NCBI GenBank assembly: GCA_031308135.1
Contig: JAHLJT010008756.1
Location: forward strand, 66,204,026 to 66,268,025
DNA: 64,000 bases
Origin: Acheta domesticus
Taxonomy: Eukaryota > Arthropoda > Insecta > Orthoptera > Gryllidae
Direction of reading: 5' to 3'
The notes beneath the pieces are model-generated. The model saw only the letters and a program-made list of their open reading frames with translations, was not told the origin of the DNA and did not search any database. Within the stretch, counting starts at the first letter, position 1, and each line of letters opens with the position of its first letter. Of this stretch, positions 23,693 to 36,500 are shown piece by piece. The translations under genes and the position numbers were made by a program.

Positions 23693-26600
23693 TAATAATA
23701 ATATATAACTTGGCTAAACTCCCAGGTAATTCAAAAGACTGGGAAGTGCAAGAAATTGCTTTATTTGGAACAGCCCACATTTTGCGAAAAGGATTGTAGA
23801 GCCACTGACAGTCCCTAGATCTGCTCCTTAGGTTGCTGGTTGCAACCTGGAGTAGATTTTATTTTCAGCCAACTCATAACATCTTTAGTCATGATATAGT
23901 GGAATAATAATAATAATAATGTAATAATAATATATTATTGTATTATTATTATTATCTACATAAAACTGGATGTTGGTATGTGTATAAGAGCCAAACTCCG
24001 ACTCTTTTGGACTGATCTCCGTGAAAGTTGGCACTTCTACGTGTTGCTGTAGAATAAAACCAAACATTCATGTCAAATGCAATCTGCAACACACTCAGTA
24101 GAATTTTGAATCTGTATTGTTAAATAACTCTTAAATGAGGTGTTCTAGGGCCTAAAAAACTAAAATTATGAGGCCAGAGGCTTCAAGGAAACGTTTCTCA
24201 CACTGTAATTTACAGAATGAGCTCTTCCTGAACATTCTATTACATTTTTTGCTGGTCCAGCTCTTCCCGATATTACGTCACCTGCTCAGAGACGTGCAGA
24301 ATCTGCAAGTAAACATGAATAAGAGGGACAGAGAGCAGCAAAGACACAGGGACATGAAATCATTGACAAGATTTTGTTACATGACACGCTGATTGACAAA
24401 ACTGCAATGACTCTCAGTTCATCGCCCAACATGTGCAAATCTGTACTCTTCACATTTGGAAGAGATGGAAATGAAAAACAAGCACATCTACAGAAGTATG
24501 CATTCTACATCCAACAATGGGTACTAAATTATTAAAAAAATATTTTCTTAGTAAAAACTTCTGCAACTGTAAAGATTGCTACAATCTCCCTCTTGCGTGA
24601 AAAACAGAGAAACTGAAATGTACAAGTTCGCAGTTCACATCTTGATCATGTGAATATTGAACAATGTTAATTTTAATGATTGCGAGTTTAGGTCAACTTA
24701 GTAATAAGATGTCTTACATTGCTGTGTATACACAACAGTTGCAAGATGAACCTTATAACATATTTGTGTACCATTCCTGTAAATTACAAGAATGGGGACA
24801 CAGCCAAGTTGTAAATTACCGGTTTTTCTTCTTGGTCCTACTATAATGCTACAGGTATGAAATATAACCAATGTTTATTGTGAAAAACATGTAATGTGAA
24901 TTGTGAAACCAATGTGTAGTTTTTTTATATGAGCACTATATGTATGTTGTATTTTTATGTAGCCCTGATGAGGGTCAAATATATGACCGAAATGTCAGCA
25001 ATGTAAGACATCTTATTACTAAGTTGACCTAAACTCATGAACCTCACAATCATTATTACCACGGGTCAAGAATCATTGAACATTGTTAATTTTAAATGCA
25101 TTCTGTTAAAGAATTAGAGGCCGCCAACAAGATCATTACAGGAAGAAAATCTGGTGACAGAAGGAAAGGGTTTTAGGTGGTATTAGATAACATATGAATG
25201 CAAATTCAACAAGTAAAATTTTCAAGGGGGGCCTAGAAAGAACAAAGGAGAGTTGAGCACTGTAGGAGAAAGAACAAAAAGAAAGAAACAGTATGTGACA
25301 AAATGGTAGGGTCATGATTAAGGTGATTTTAAAAACAAGAAAATAATGATAGGTCTCGCATTACTTAGTTTTGACATGCTTGTCAACAAGACACTATTCT
25401 AATCAGTTAACTATTTGCAATTTTTTTTATTAAAGTAAGAATTTGTTTTAAAAAGATTAAGAATTATAGGAGTCCTTGTCAAAATTAAGGGGTTGTCTTA
25501 TATTGCGAGTTGTCTGTTATTTGGGTAAATATGGTTTGTACAAAAATTACTATTAAGTTCTTTTGGTGTACAGAATGCTGAGAAATCACTTTCTTTTACA
25601 TTGATTAAAGATAATTAATTTTTCTGTGAGTTATAGAAGTCTTCATATTATTGGTACAAAAATATGTAGATTAATTGTACATGGCATTGCAGAAAAAACT
25701 ATTATGCCTTTTTTTTTCTTCTTCTTTCTTTCTTTATGCAAGATGCATTTGAAATATGTAACAAGGAACAATTTAATCTGTAAATGAAATGGGGAATCCA
25801 TATTGAGACAAAATGTAAGGAAAGTCAACAACACAACCATTTGTGTTAGTAAATTCAAGGGCAACTTACAAAATGTTCCTTTTTAATTTGCGATACACAG
25901 ATCACAAGCTTTTGTTATATTTAAACTAAAAATGTTTAGTGTTATATATTTACTAATATTCAAATTTGTAGTAAAAGTTATTATTTATTCATTTTCTTAT
26001 AAAACCTAAAAAAATTTTGGCTTTGAATGATGGAAAATATCAATTTTTTCTTTGTGTCAACCATTTCAATTGGGTTCTATTAATAAAAAATAAATATATC
26101 GAAAATAATACCAAAGGTGTTTCAAAACTGAAATTTGGTTTCAATTTTCAGCCTATTAATATTTTGTGTCTTTATCTAGAATTGCTGAATTTATGCAAAC
26201 AGAGGAGGAGCAAATGAAAAAAGTGTCTGCTCTTGAAAGCAGATTGAGTTCCCTTCAAACTGGTTCCAATCAATCTTCTGCACAATTAAGTATCCAGTTA
26301 CAGAAGACCCAAGAAGACCTCCGTATTGCTCAAGAAGAATTGGACAAAGCAAAGCATGATCTAACAAATGCAAGGATGGAAGTTGCTTCTCTTTCAGCAA
26401 CAGCCCAATCAGCAGAAGACAAATATGCTCATGAAATAGTCATGCATTCTACAGATTTACAGGTGAGAAAAAATGTATTAAGAGTGGAATAAAAATAAGC
26501 AGGGCTGTATGTAAAGATAGTTTTGTTGATCATTCAGAAATGTAAATGAGAAATGCTTTGCATCGTAGTAGATAAAGGAGAAAAGATTAATGTTGAGTTG

Positions 26601-27508
26601 TCAACTATCCAGTGATATTTTGTCTTGAAGAACTTTGAAAATTTCAATTTTTGTAGAGTATGTTGTGCCAAGAACTCATGAATTCCAAAATTGATAATTT
26701 CTGGAAAATAAAATAAATTTTTAGAAAAAATGTTTGGTTGTGGCTGCTTGTGAAGTGTGTTATAAAAAGCATGAATGAGTGCTATGAAAAAAAAATCAAA
26801 TGTTTGCCTTCTCTTTGTTGCAGACTTTGCTTACTGTGAAAAAAGAACTAGCTGAGGTGTCTGCAGAAGTAAAAGAATTGAGAGGGGCAAAAGCAAATGC
26901 TGAACAAGCTTTGGAGCAAGGGAAAGAAAGTTGGGAGGAGAGAGAATCTAAGTTGCAAGCAGAGTTGATTGAAACTCAGAAGCGAATCACAGATATGGAT
27001 TCTCACAATGCTAAATTGCATGAGCAATTAGAAGAATTAAGTTCAAAAGTTGCCATTATTCAAGCTCAGGTAAATGTGTGTGTGTGTGTTTTTTTTCTTC
27101 TAGGGATTGTTTTATTGGCAATCAAACTAGTAGTCTTAAATTTTATTTCAAATACAGCAAGATTTGGTGGTATTTCTAATGTGCGTTTCAATTGGTGTTG
27201 CACACGTGTTATCTTAATTCATATCACCAGGAGAGATGGCTCAGTGCATCAACCTGATGTCACTGCAGTCCCTCTGACCGGGAGGTCCTAGGTTCGAGCC
27301 CCGACGGCGGCAGGATTTTCGATACTATCTTGTCAGCTAGGTCGAATTCAGTTGCTGTCTGGAGGAGAATTCTAGTGGTCGGCTGCTCTGATCGGTAGTT
27401 TTCCGTGGTTTCTCCAATCAACACCAAGCGAATGCCGGAGCAGTACCCTAACAAACAGGCCACGGGTCGCGCGTGATCTTTCCTTCCTCTTCCTTGTCCT
27501 ATCCTCTC

Positions 27509-27545
<37 letters not shown>

Positions 27546-30500
27546 ATACTTACGTGTACTACACTACCACACATGCTGGGAGACCGGTTGGGAGCTTACT
27601 GCTTGTCTCGGCTGGGGCGGTGCCCCATTGGTGGGAGATACCTGGTTGAGGGAAAACCCCGCTAGTCGAAGGTAGGTCGGCACCAGATCTCGCCATCCAG
27701 CAGGGAGAAGATCATCGCTACCTCCCGAGAAAAACATGCATCACACTTACGGGACTAATGACCTAAGTAGTTGACGTGCCCGGAAACACGAATCTATCAA
27801 TAAATCAATCAATTGATTCATATTGTAGCTTGTGCATCTTGTTTGAGCTGTGTGGGTACAAAGCACATCGCCAAGAGTGCTTGTGTGCCATTTTCCGTAA
27901 GATACAGTGTTAATCTACGATCCACGTTAATTGAATCATGTGAGCAGGCTAGCAGCTGATATCATCAGTGTTAGGTGACACCTGTTGACACGACTCTCAT
28001 GTGCCTAAGAGGAAAAGGTGGTTCTGGTTCACCGGAATATGTGTTTTTAAGGAAGCAAGTTGCCTACACAAACTTTGAATGTACTAAGCAGGATTGTTAA
28101 ACATTAAATCGAATACATTGATGGAATTGAAACTGGGACTTGAAAATGTGAACGTACTAAGTGGGAAAACATGATAAGAAAGAATGCGCTAACGAGATTC
28201 CACTGTGTATATCTTATTTACCTGAATATGAAGCGCGAACCCTTAATTTTGAAGAGGCTTTATGATAATTATTAAAACTTTTAACTAGTTTTACTAGTTA
28301 ACTAGTTTTTACAATTTGGACAAAATAAAATCGTAAATTGTGTACTTGACTAGAAAATTGTCTTGTGATTGAAAACATTACATTTTATTTCTCAACTAAC
28401 ACTTATTTTCTTGTTCATTAAAATCATTATCATGGTTTTTGACTCTACTCTATTCATTATCACATGTTTCGTTTTTTTGGTCCTCCTCCCTTACTGTTAC
28501 TTCCTCTGACTTTTTCGGACCCTCTAAAAATTTTGAGCTTTGGATTTTTTTGAAAATTTACTTGTGTAGACTTCCAAATAACCTAATCCCATTACAGCAC
28601 ATTGTATGATACAACATAGGCTAACTTCTGGTGAACTCAAATTAGCTTCTTTTGCAATAATTTGTGAATTTTATTTCTTCAGTAGATGAGGCTTCCTAAA
28701 CGAAACCTATAAGCAAGTTTTTTTTCTTTCTTGAATGCCAGATGTCTATTTAGCCATGATTGCTAAGGCGTATACTCCTGGCCAGGGTGTACACATGACT
28801 TCGGTCGGTTCAAATCTTCATCTAAAAGCCTGTGCATAGCTGGTATATGCCTTTGGTAAAAGTCATTGGGTGGTCCGATGTAAAAACAAATGATGATGGG
28901 TTCGCTTCGAAGTTGATGGGGCATGTAGCAGCTTAGTTCTAACAGTTATGCTTCCTCTTATAGAAAAATAAATGCTCGTATACTGAACGGTTTGCACTTT
29001 GGAGTGCTCTAGTAGTAAATATTTAATAACACAACAGTTAGCACTAAATAGTGCAAAATCATGCTGCTAGAGGGCTCCAATGCCTCCTGTGCATGCACAA
29101 ACATGACAACAGTGGGCTAGCGTAATGCGCACGAATTTAATTTAGGCATTAATAGGTTAAATAGAATATTCTCTTGTGTGTCAGCGGATTTTCTTTCTGT
29201 CGTACTCTTATTTGCGACTTTGCATTCTTTGATGTTTTTCCACTGAATAAATCTAAAATAAAATATTCAAAACGTTTGCGTTGCTTAACGTTTGTGTGAT
29301 CAACTTCTTAACTGCGAACTCATACATCTCTTTTCTTCCGTTTCGCAAGTAATGTTAGAGGTAGCAGCTACTTTCAGACTTTCAGAAGGTTTTCTAAAAA
29401 ATGTTTCTTTTCTTTTTATCATGCTTTTCTGTGGTTTGATTTAGAATGTGCACGTACTTCTATGAGTGTGATTTTTTTCCAGTTCTATCTCCTGTAAAAC
29501 ACAGGTTTGCACTAGCTAGGCTTCGAACTGAAAGGTCTCATCAATCCCATGACACACATCATGTAACGAAATTTGGCAATGATTTTTATTCATTTTCATG
29601 TTGCGTTTCACATGATATAATGTCTTTCGATATTCTCCCTTACCATCCCGGTCAAAACTATCAGCCTGAATCACTCGGCAATTTCGCAGTGGATGGCAAG
29701 AATTCGACCACAATAATAATTACATATACTAGATTGGAGTGATATTTTTATGATATTCGCAGTGTACCGTTACATCAACATTATGAGTTCTGTGTTATGG
29801 AAAGGCAATGTGAAAGCATTATTTCTAATTTACCAGGCTTAATCTGTGAATATAAGACGACCTGGTATTTTTTGAATGGGTTATTTGGAAAAAAAAGCTG
29901 GGGGTAATGTTGGGGTAAATAGGAAATTTACACGTTACACTTACAGTAAAACCCCGTTTTTACATTCCCGCATTTTACATAATTTTTCATTGGTCCTATT
30001 GCAAAGCCTATATTTACAATGCATTCTCTTAATGCAATTTACAACTTGATATGAAGAGTGCTTCACATCTTTTATGTCATTTTTCATCTTTATTTTTTAA
30101 CTTTTTCCTATATGGCCATATTATTTGGAGAAATACACATAGTGTAGAGAAAGTTATGTAATGCTATGGCAAAAAATGGCGATTTTTCGACAGAAAAACT
30201 CGTACTGATACAGGAAAATAGATAAATTCTACTCCAATGTATAGTGACATAATACATATGTGCTACATGTGTAAGTAGCAAACTCGCAGAGCTTTGAGTT
30301 TATTCAGATCAATCGAGGAATATCAATTTTGAGAAATGCGGTTGAATGGTTTTGGCGCAAGCATTGACCAAAGATGGCCCTAGAAGTTTTACCATCAATC
30401 GATTTTTCGATTTCAAGGAACCTCAATACATGGATTCTGGCTACACCACGTGATAGAGGTAGTAATTTACTTGATTTAGGAACATTATTTATTCACTTCT

Positions 30501-33500
30501 GTTTTACCATGGCCTGTCAATAGTTGTTTTTCTGTAGAAAATTAGCTGTTTTCCAGCACACGATTATAATACGTTCTCATCTTACAAAGTGAGGGCAAGA
30601 AAGTAAAAACAGAGCCACCATTGCAGGAAAAATGTAAAAACTTTCCTAGCCTATTGTTTGTAACTTTCTTTCATTTGACACTTTCCATCAGTCCCCTGAA
30701 AGGGTTAAAAAAGTTTTACTGTATATTGTGAAAACAAATGAAAGAATGTACGTTCATTTTCAGGGAGTTCAACCATCACCTAATACAAGCTTCTCAGAGG
30801 ATCCTGGAAACAAGTCTGTAAATACATCTTTCTCTGAAGATGAGATCAAATCAACTGATCAGTTAATGCAAATAATAAAGTATCTTCGAAAAGAGAAAAA
30901 TGTTGCAATTAATAGGTATGATGTACTTCGAGCTGAAAATATGAGACTTAGTTCACAGTTGGAATGCATTAAGAAGCAGTTGGATGATGCCAAGAGTGCA
31001 CTTAATGCAGAAAAAGAGAAGTCTGATGTAACTGTGCTTACTACATCAAAACATTCTGAACTTCTCAGAAAGGTGAGAAAATTTTTCTAGTAAACGCTTT
31101 GCTGATTTGTCTGTTTCTTCAGAGAAGTAATTTTTCTTATTATCTTTCAGCTAGAAACACTAAGTGCCATTACTGATAGTAATAGGATGTTACGCAGTGA
31201 ACGAGATGGCTTACAGGCTCAAGTGAAAGAATTGCAACTGAGAGTAGACAGTCTAGAACAGGAACTAGGCCCAATGCGGGAACAGAATAGGGATTTAACT
31301 GCTCGAGTTGATGCATTAGATGCTGAGAACATTGCACTTCGCAACGAGGCTGGTCGCTTACGCCAACGTGTAAACTTCCTAATCGAACGTTCCAGTAAAA
31401 CAAGTCCTGAAGATTGGCGGAGACTTCAACAGGAAAGAGAGTCACTTGCTCGCCAAGTCTCAGCTGATCGAGAAGCATTGCAACGTAAAGATGAAGAAGC
31501 AAGAGTGTTGCGTCAGGAGAAGGCTCGGTTGGAGGAACAGGTATTTAAAAATGTTATTGAAAATATACACACATTATCAAGCACCATTTTAAGTATTGTA
31601 TTCATTTATAGAACATGCAACCTGCTGTAATTAGAGAACAATTACATGATTGAGACATTATATAGTTGCAAAAAATCTGCAATATGTAAAAAATATATAT
31701 TTTGTTAAGAAAAATTATTTAAAAAGGAATTTTTAGCACATTTGCTGAAAATTTTGTGAGAAGTTAATTGAAGGACGGACTAATAGTGTTATTACCCAGT
31801 TTGGGTAATATCGTGATAGAAAAACATAAATAATCTGGTGTTGCATTTTAATATATGGATAAAATTGTTGGTCCTCAGTGCATAGTTGTTAACCTGTTAC
31901 TGCCAACTGTATGAAACTTCTTGTACCAATTTCTTTGTTTTTTAATTGAATTGTCAGCTAATTGAGCAGAACAGGGCTCAAAGATATCACAGTGTCATTT
32001 GTCCATTTAGGTAAGTTCTGAAGTTTCTAAATGCCAGGTGTTGATTTGGCAGATTGCTAAAACATTTTATACTCATCACTTTAATTTTTTTCCATCTTTC
32101 AATATGTATACTTTTGATACTTTCTTAAATATACTGATCGGCTCAGCATTGTTTTCACTGTACTAAAGGAGCGAATTACGTTGATTGTTTATTTTCATAA
32201 ATTTTTGTAGGGCATGGACATGATCTATTGTATATCAGGTATAACACTATCAGAGGAAAATATTTTTATCCAAACATGTTGCAAGTTTGCCATTTGATTT
32301 TTCTAGGCAATTGTATAGCATTTCATTCCAAGTTTTATTCGTCCCAGTTCGTGATAAAATGCGAACAGCGACTATTGCGTTCTACTTCACCGTAAATTTC
32401 CTAACTTGATTGTTATAAGCAATTATGTGGCATTTCATTGTAAGTGTTAACTGCCCAATTCAAAATAAAATGCAAGCAACAACTCAGCGGCTTCATAGAA
32501 TGAATGCTCTGTGTATTTTAACTGTTGATTTTTGAAAATCTTTTCCAGTGGCAACTCAGTTTAGTAAACTAAACAGCAGTGTCATTTTGTTTGAAGATTT
32601 TGTGCATCTCAATGAAGATTCCTTGCTCTATTACGAGTATTTCTGTTGTTGGATTTACTTGCTTTCTCTTGAAAAGACTCTTTTATAAAAGGTTCATTTT
32701 GGTTTGGGATGAATAAAAATGGAATATTATATTTTCAGATAAATGCAATGACTCGACAGCAACAACAACAGGCTGAAGAAATAAAACGTCAAGCTGAAGA
32801 ATTAAATGCTATTCAGCAGCGCCTCAATCGTGTTACTCAAGAGCTAGGAGAATCAAAAATATTATGTAACAAGAAGAATGAAGAATTGGCAAAGATTACA
32901 GAAGATTTGGGAGCTAAGGAAGCAATGTTGACTGATGCTAGAAACAAAGAATTCCAGGTTTGTATCTTTAAATTTTTTAAAGTAATTTAATGATCATGGT
33001 GTGAGTGTGGAGGATTATTAATTATGTTCTTTTACTGTGAAATGTTATAATGAACGATGATTAAATAAAAAATTCGGTTTTACGAAATTATTTTCAGCCC
33101 TGCCAATTCATAAGTTACATCTTCAGAAAGAAAGTTGAATGTCTGCAGTTTTCAAAAATTTGTTGGATTTAATTAAAATCTAATCCAAAGATCAATTTAA
33201 GTACAATTTTCGTATGAAAAGAATATCATTCTCCAATATTGTAGTTCTGAAAGACGTTGAAATTTTTGAAGACTTTTTTGGAAGTTTCATAAAATTCAAT
33301 GAAAATAGGGCTCCCCAATAATGAAAATATCTATTACAAATTTAAGGTGTTGCAACATCAGCTAGATCCATTGAGGAATATCAATTTTAGAGAAAATCAA
33401 GTGAACTGTTTATAGTTCGAATAATATTTGTCTACTTGACAGCTGGGGGTGGGATAGAGCGATGTTGTCTCTTACTTGTGCCATATACACGTGTGGCACT

Positions 33501-36500
33501 GCAACAGTAGCAATGGCAAGAAACCAATCGCTTTGAGAGCATACAACAGTAGATGACACAACCATACACACAATGCATAAGCAAACTAGTAAAGACTGCA
33601 AGTGGCGCACTTTGTTTTTCAGTGGCTTTGCACTATATAATTTCATTTTTTTTCGTAATCATTGGCAACTGCCGTGACGTCACGCTTTGAAGCCTCTGAT
33701 TGGATATCTGACCCCCCCCCCCCCATTCCTGTCAGCTGCTAGCTGTCAAGTAGACAAGTATATTATTCAGACAATATAAACTTGGGGTTTTATTTCTTCG
33801 TGTGTGAGGGCATCTTCATGATGAAATATCTCACAGCACTTCTCCCTCCCTGCCTCTCCCTCCCTCCCCCTCCCTCTCTCCCCTCTGTCTCCCTCCCCAT
33901 CCCTCCCTCTCCCCATCCCCCTCTCTCCCCATCCCTCTCCCTCCCCTCCTACCCCTCCCCACTCTCCCCATCCCTCCCCCTCCTACTCCTCCCCACTCTC
34001 TCCCTCCTTCTCCCCCTCCCACCCCTCCCCATTCTCTCCCCCCCTCCCCACTCTCTCCCTCCCTCTCCCCACTCTCCCTCCCTCTCCCAACTCTCTCCCT
34101 CCCTCTCCCAACTCTCTCTCTCTCCTTTTGGATTATACTGGGCCTTTTGGATTATACTGTACAAAGATACTGATGCATTACTGATGTTTAAGTCAGAAGG
34201 TTAATATGTTTCACCATGAGAAAAATTTCATTTTGGTCAGATGTTTATTGAAAGTTGTTTAAGAATTCTTTTAAAATTTATTTAACAAACCTTTCTTTAA
34301 AGATCCGGAAGATAGCAAAGAAGTACAAAACACAGTGGGAGGAACTGACTAAAACATCTGAGGAGGATAAAAAGAAAATTGAAGAACTTAACAAATCTCT
34401 CACGGACGCCAATGCTGCAGCAAGCAGTGCTGCTGCAGAAATTACACAAGAGACCCAGGAACAACTGCGTGAGGAAGGTCGGCGTGAGGTGGAGATGAGA
34501 ATAGCTGAAGCAGAAAATCGGCACTCTGATCGTGTCAAGGAACTGGTTGGGCAGGTAAAGTAAATTGCTATTAGTTCTCTAAGTATCTTTTGTATCAGAT
34601 TATTTCCTTTTATGTTTATCAATATTTGCGTCAGCAAATACAAATTATGGGCTGAAATGTAAAATTTTAGAAGCTGAAAATGATTTGTATTTTTCGTTCA
34701 TCAAGTCAGGAAAAAAATTGAACTGTTAAAAAATATAAAATAGTTCTTTCCGTAATGGAGAAAAATGCTTCTGAATTGTCATACTGGTGCTTTTATGAGG
34801 TACTTTTTGATAATTTGATGTTAAACATGTCTAGTTGAGGACTTCCGATTTCCATTATTTTTTGGATGTTTAATAATCAGAGCTCGCAATACATGTTTAA
34901 GAAACTGATGTGAATATTGAAAGTGATTTCATTATAAAATACTGGGAAGGATTCATTGTTGTAAACTTATTATTTATAGGTTACAAGCTCACATGAAGAA
35001 GCTGAAACATTGCGCAAGGAAAACGATTCTCTGAGAAACTCGGCTAACGAAAAGGAGGAGCGAGCAAAACAAGTCCTTAAAACTGCTCGTACAAAGATAA
35101 TGCAGTTGACGGAATCGAGAAGTGCTCTGATGGTGGAGCTTGAAGAAATAAAAGGCCGTCTGCAGCTTGCTGAACAAGGAAAAGGTAACACTTGCATTGT
35201 AATTAATAATTTTTAAGTACTTTGGGGGAAGCCTTTTAATACAGCAAATTTACAAACAAATTTTTTGTTTTGTAAGAAGAAGACTCAGTGCGCATGAATG
35301 CTTTGAAGTCACAGTATGAAAACCGAATTGCTCATATGGAGAAGGAAAATGCAGACCTGAGAGCTGAGAAGCAGCACGAAATGGAGACTTTGAATCAAAG
35401 GATAAGTCAGTTGCAAAGACAATTGGAAAAATTCCAAGTAAGAAAATTAATTCTTCATTTATAACATCTCTAAATTCCCAATCCTCTTGATGAAGTTTTG
35501 ATGAACTATTTTTGCTCAAGGGCTCAAAGCCATCCACCAGTTCAGGAGGAGGTGATAAGGCTGGTGGGGAGCCACCAACAGCCAATATCAAGCCAATGGC
35601 AGGTCCCTCTTCAACTGGTGTGAAACAGACTCAGGTGGGTATTTTTTTTTTTATTTAAAGGAAATGGTTATTAGAGTTTTATGGTAGGTATTTATGTGAA
35701 TTCAAATAGATTTCTTTGCCATAAATTATCGTTATTGGTGATGTCACGAGAGCTAAAGTACCAGCAGTGTATAAGTGACAGTTGATATATCATAAGCAAT
35801 AATCTGACAAATGTATGTGGTGTTGCCAAACATTACTACGCACATGGCACTGCCTACATGACAGATAAATGAAATCTCAAAATATTAACACTTACTGAGA
35901 GACTGATGCATCCTGATAATCGACATCTTATTGCCTCTGCGACTGCATGGAGACTGGTGAGCTGCAACACTAAATCCTGGCTATGAGAAATTAAAACAAT
36001 TCCTCACAAGCTGATCTTTGAGCTGGTCACATGATGTGCCACTGTACGTACTGAGAGAACCCTCAGATGCACTAATACGCTTCTGGTACTGTAGTTACTT
36101 TTACTGCTGCATGTTGTATCAAGTATTACTTTTGTATTGATTAAAATGTAGTGTTTAGAGTTACATGTGAAAGAGAAGATCAATTTTGGTAATTAATGCT
36201 TTTATTTCTTTAGTCCCAGCAATCAGTAACAGTTACACCATGGGCTGGAAGGGGGGATACTCCATTTGCAAGTATCAGACCGATGTCCATGCAGTCCAGA
36301 ACAGCAGCTGTTCTTCCTACAAGTCAGTCTGCCAGCAGTACCTTGAGGTTAGTGTTCTACTGTTGATACTTTGAATACGTGTCTGGTACATACTGGTTCC
36401 TTAATGTTCAGTAAGTGTGAGAAGTTTCTGAAAAGAAATTGTGTTCCTATCTACAGTCCTGCTACACCAGTGTTGGTCCCACCTCAGCAACAGTTGGTTC

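Larger units (their letters stand above)
19430..23708 (+). mobile_element. Dong/R4-like non-LTR retrotransposon in a TAA repeat
   Basis: A (TAA)n tract lies immediately 5' (19430-19454) and a longer one immediately 3' (about 23632-23705). The element body is 19455-23631. It carries a Myb-like N-terminus, one reverse transcriptase, a CCHC knuckle and a C-terminal restriction-like endonuclease, with no APE endonuclease or RNase H. TAA-targeted insertion with this domain order is known for the Dong/R4 clade. The 5' UTR is about 500 bp; the 3' UTR is about 110 bp with a conserved hairpin. A single frameshift separates RT and endonuclease frames. Confidence 0.85.
19295..25534. mobile_element. Inverted-repeat element with X-like ends, interrupted
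   Basis: Left end CCATATTTACCTGAATATGA and the reverse complement of the right end, CCATATTTACCCAAATAAC, match. The right subterminal region has GGGGTTGTCTTATATTGCG, like other X ends. The interior is largely the younger Dong-like retrotransposon and a Penelope-like inverted structure. The non-TE interior does not obviously match X, so it may be a related family. Confidence 0.45.

Noticed and set aside
28790..28830. GGTTCAAATCT resembling a B box
   Set aside because: It lies inside a family X copy and has no A box.
33782..34204. Pro/Ser/Leu-rich and Gly/Arg/Glu-rich ORFs on both strands
   Set aside because: They come from the CT-rich simple sequence.
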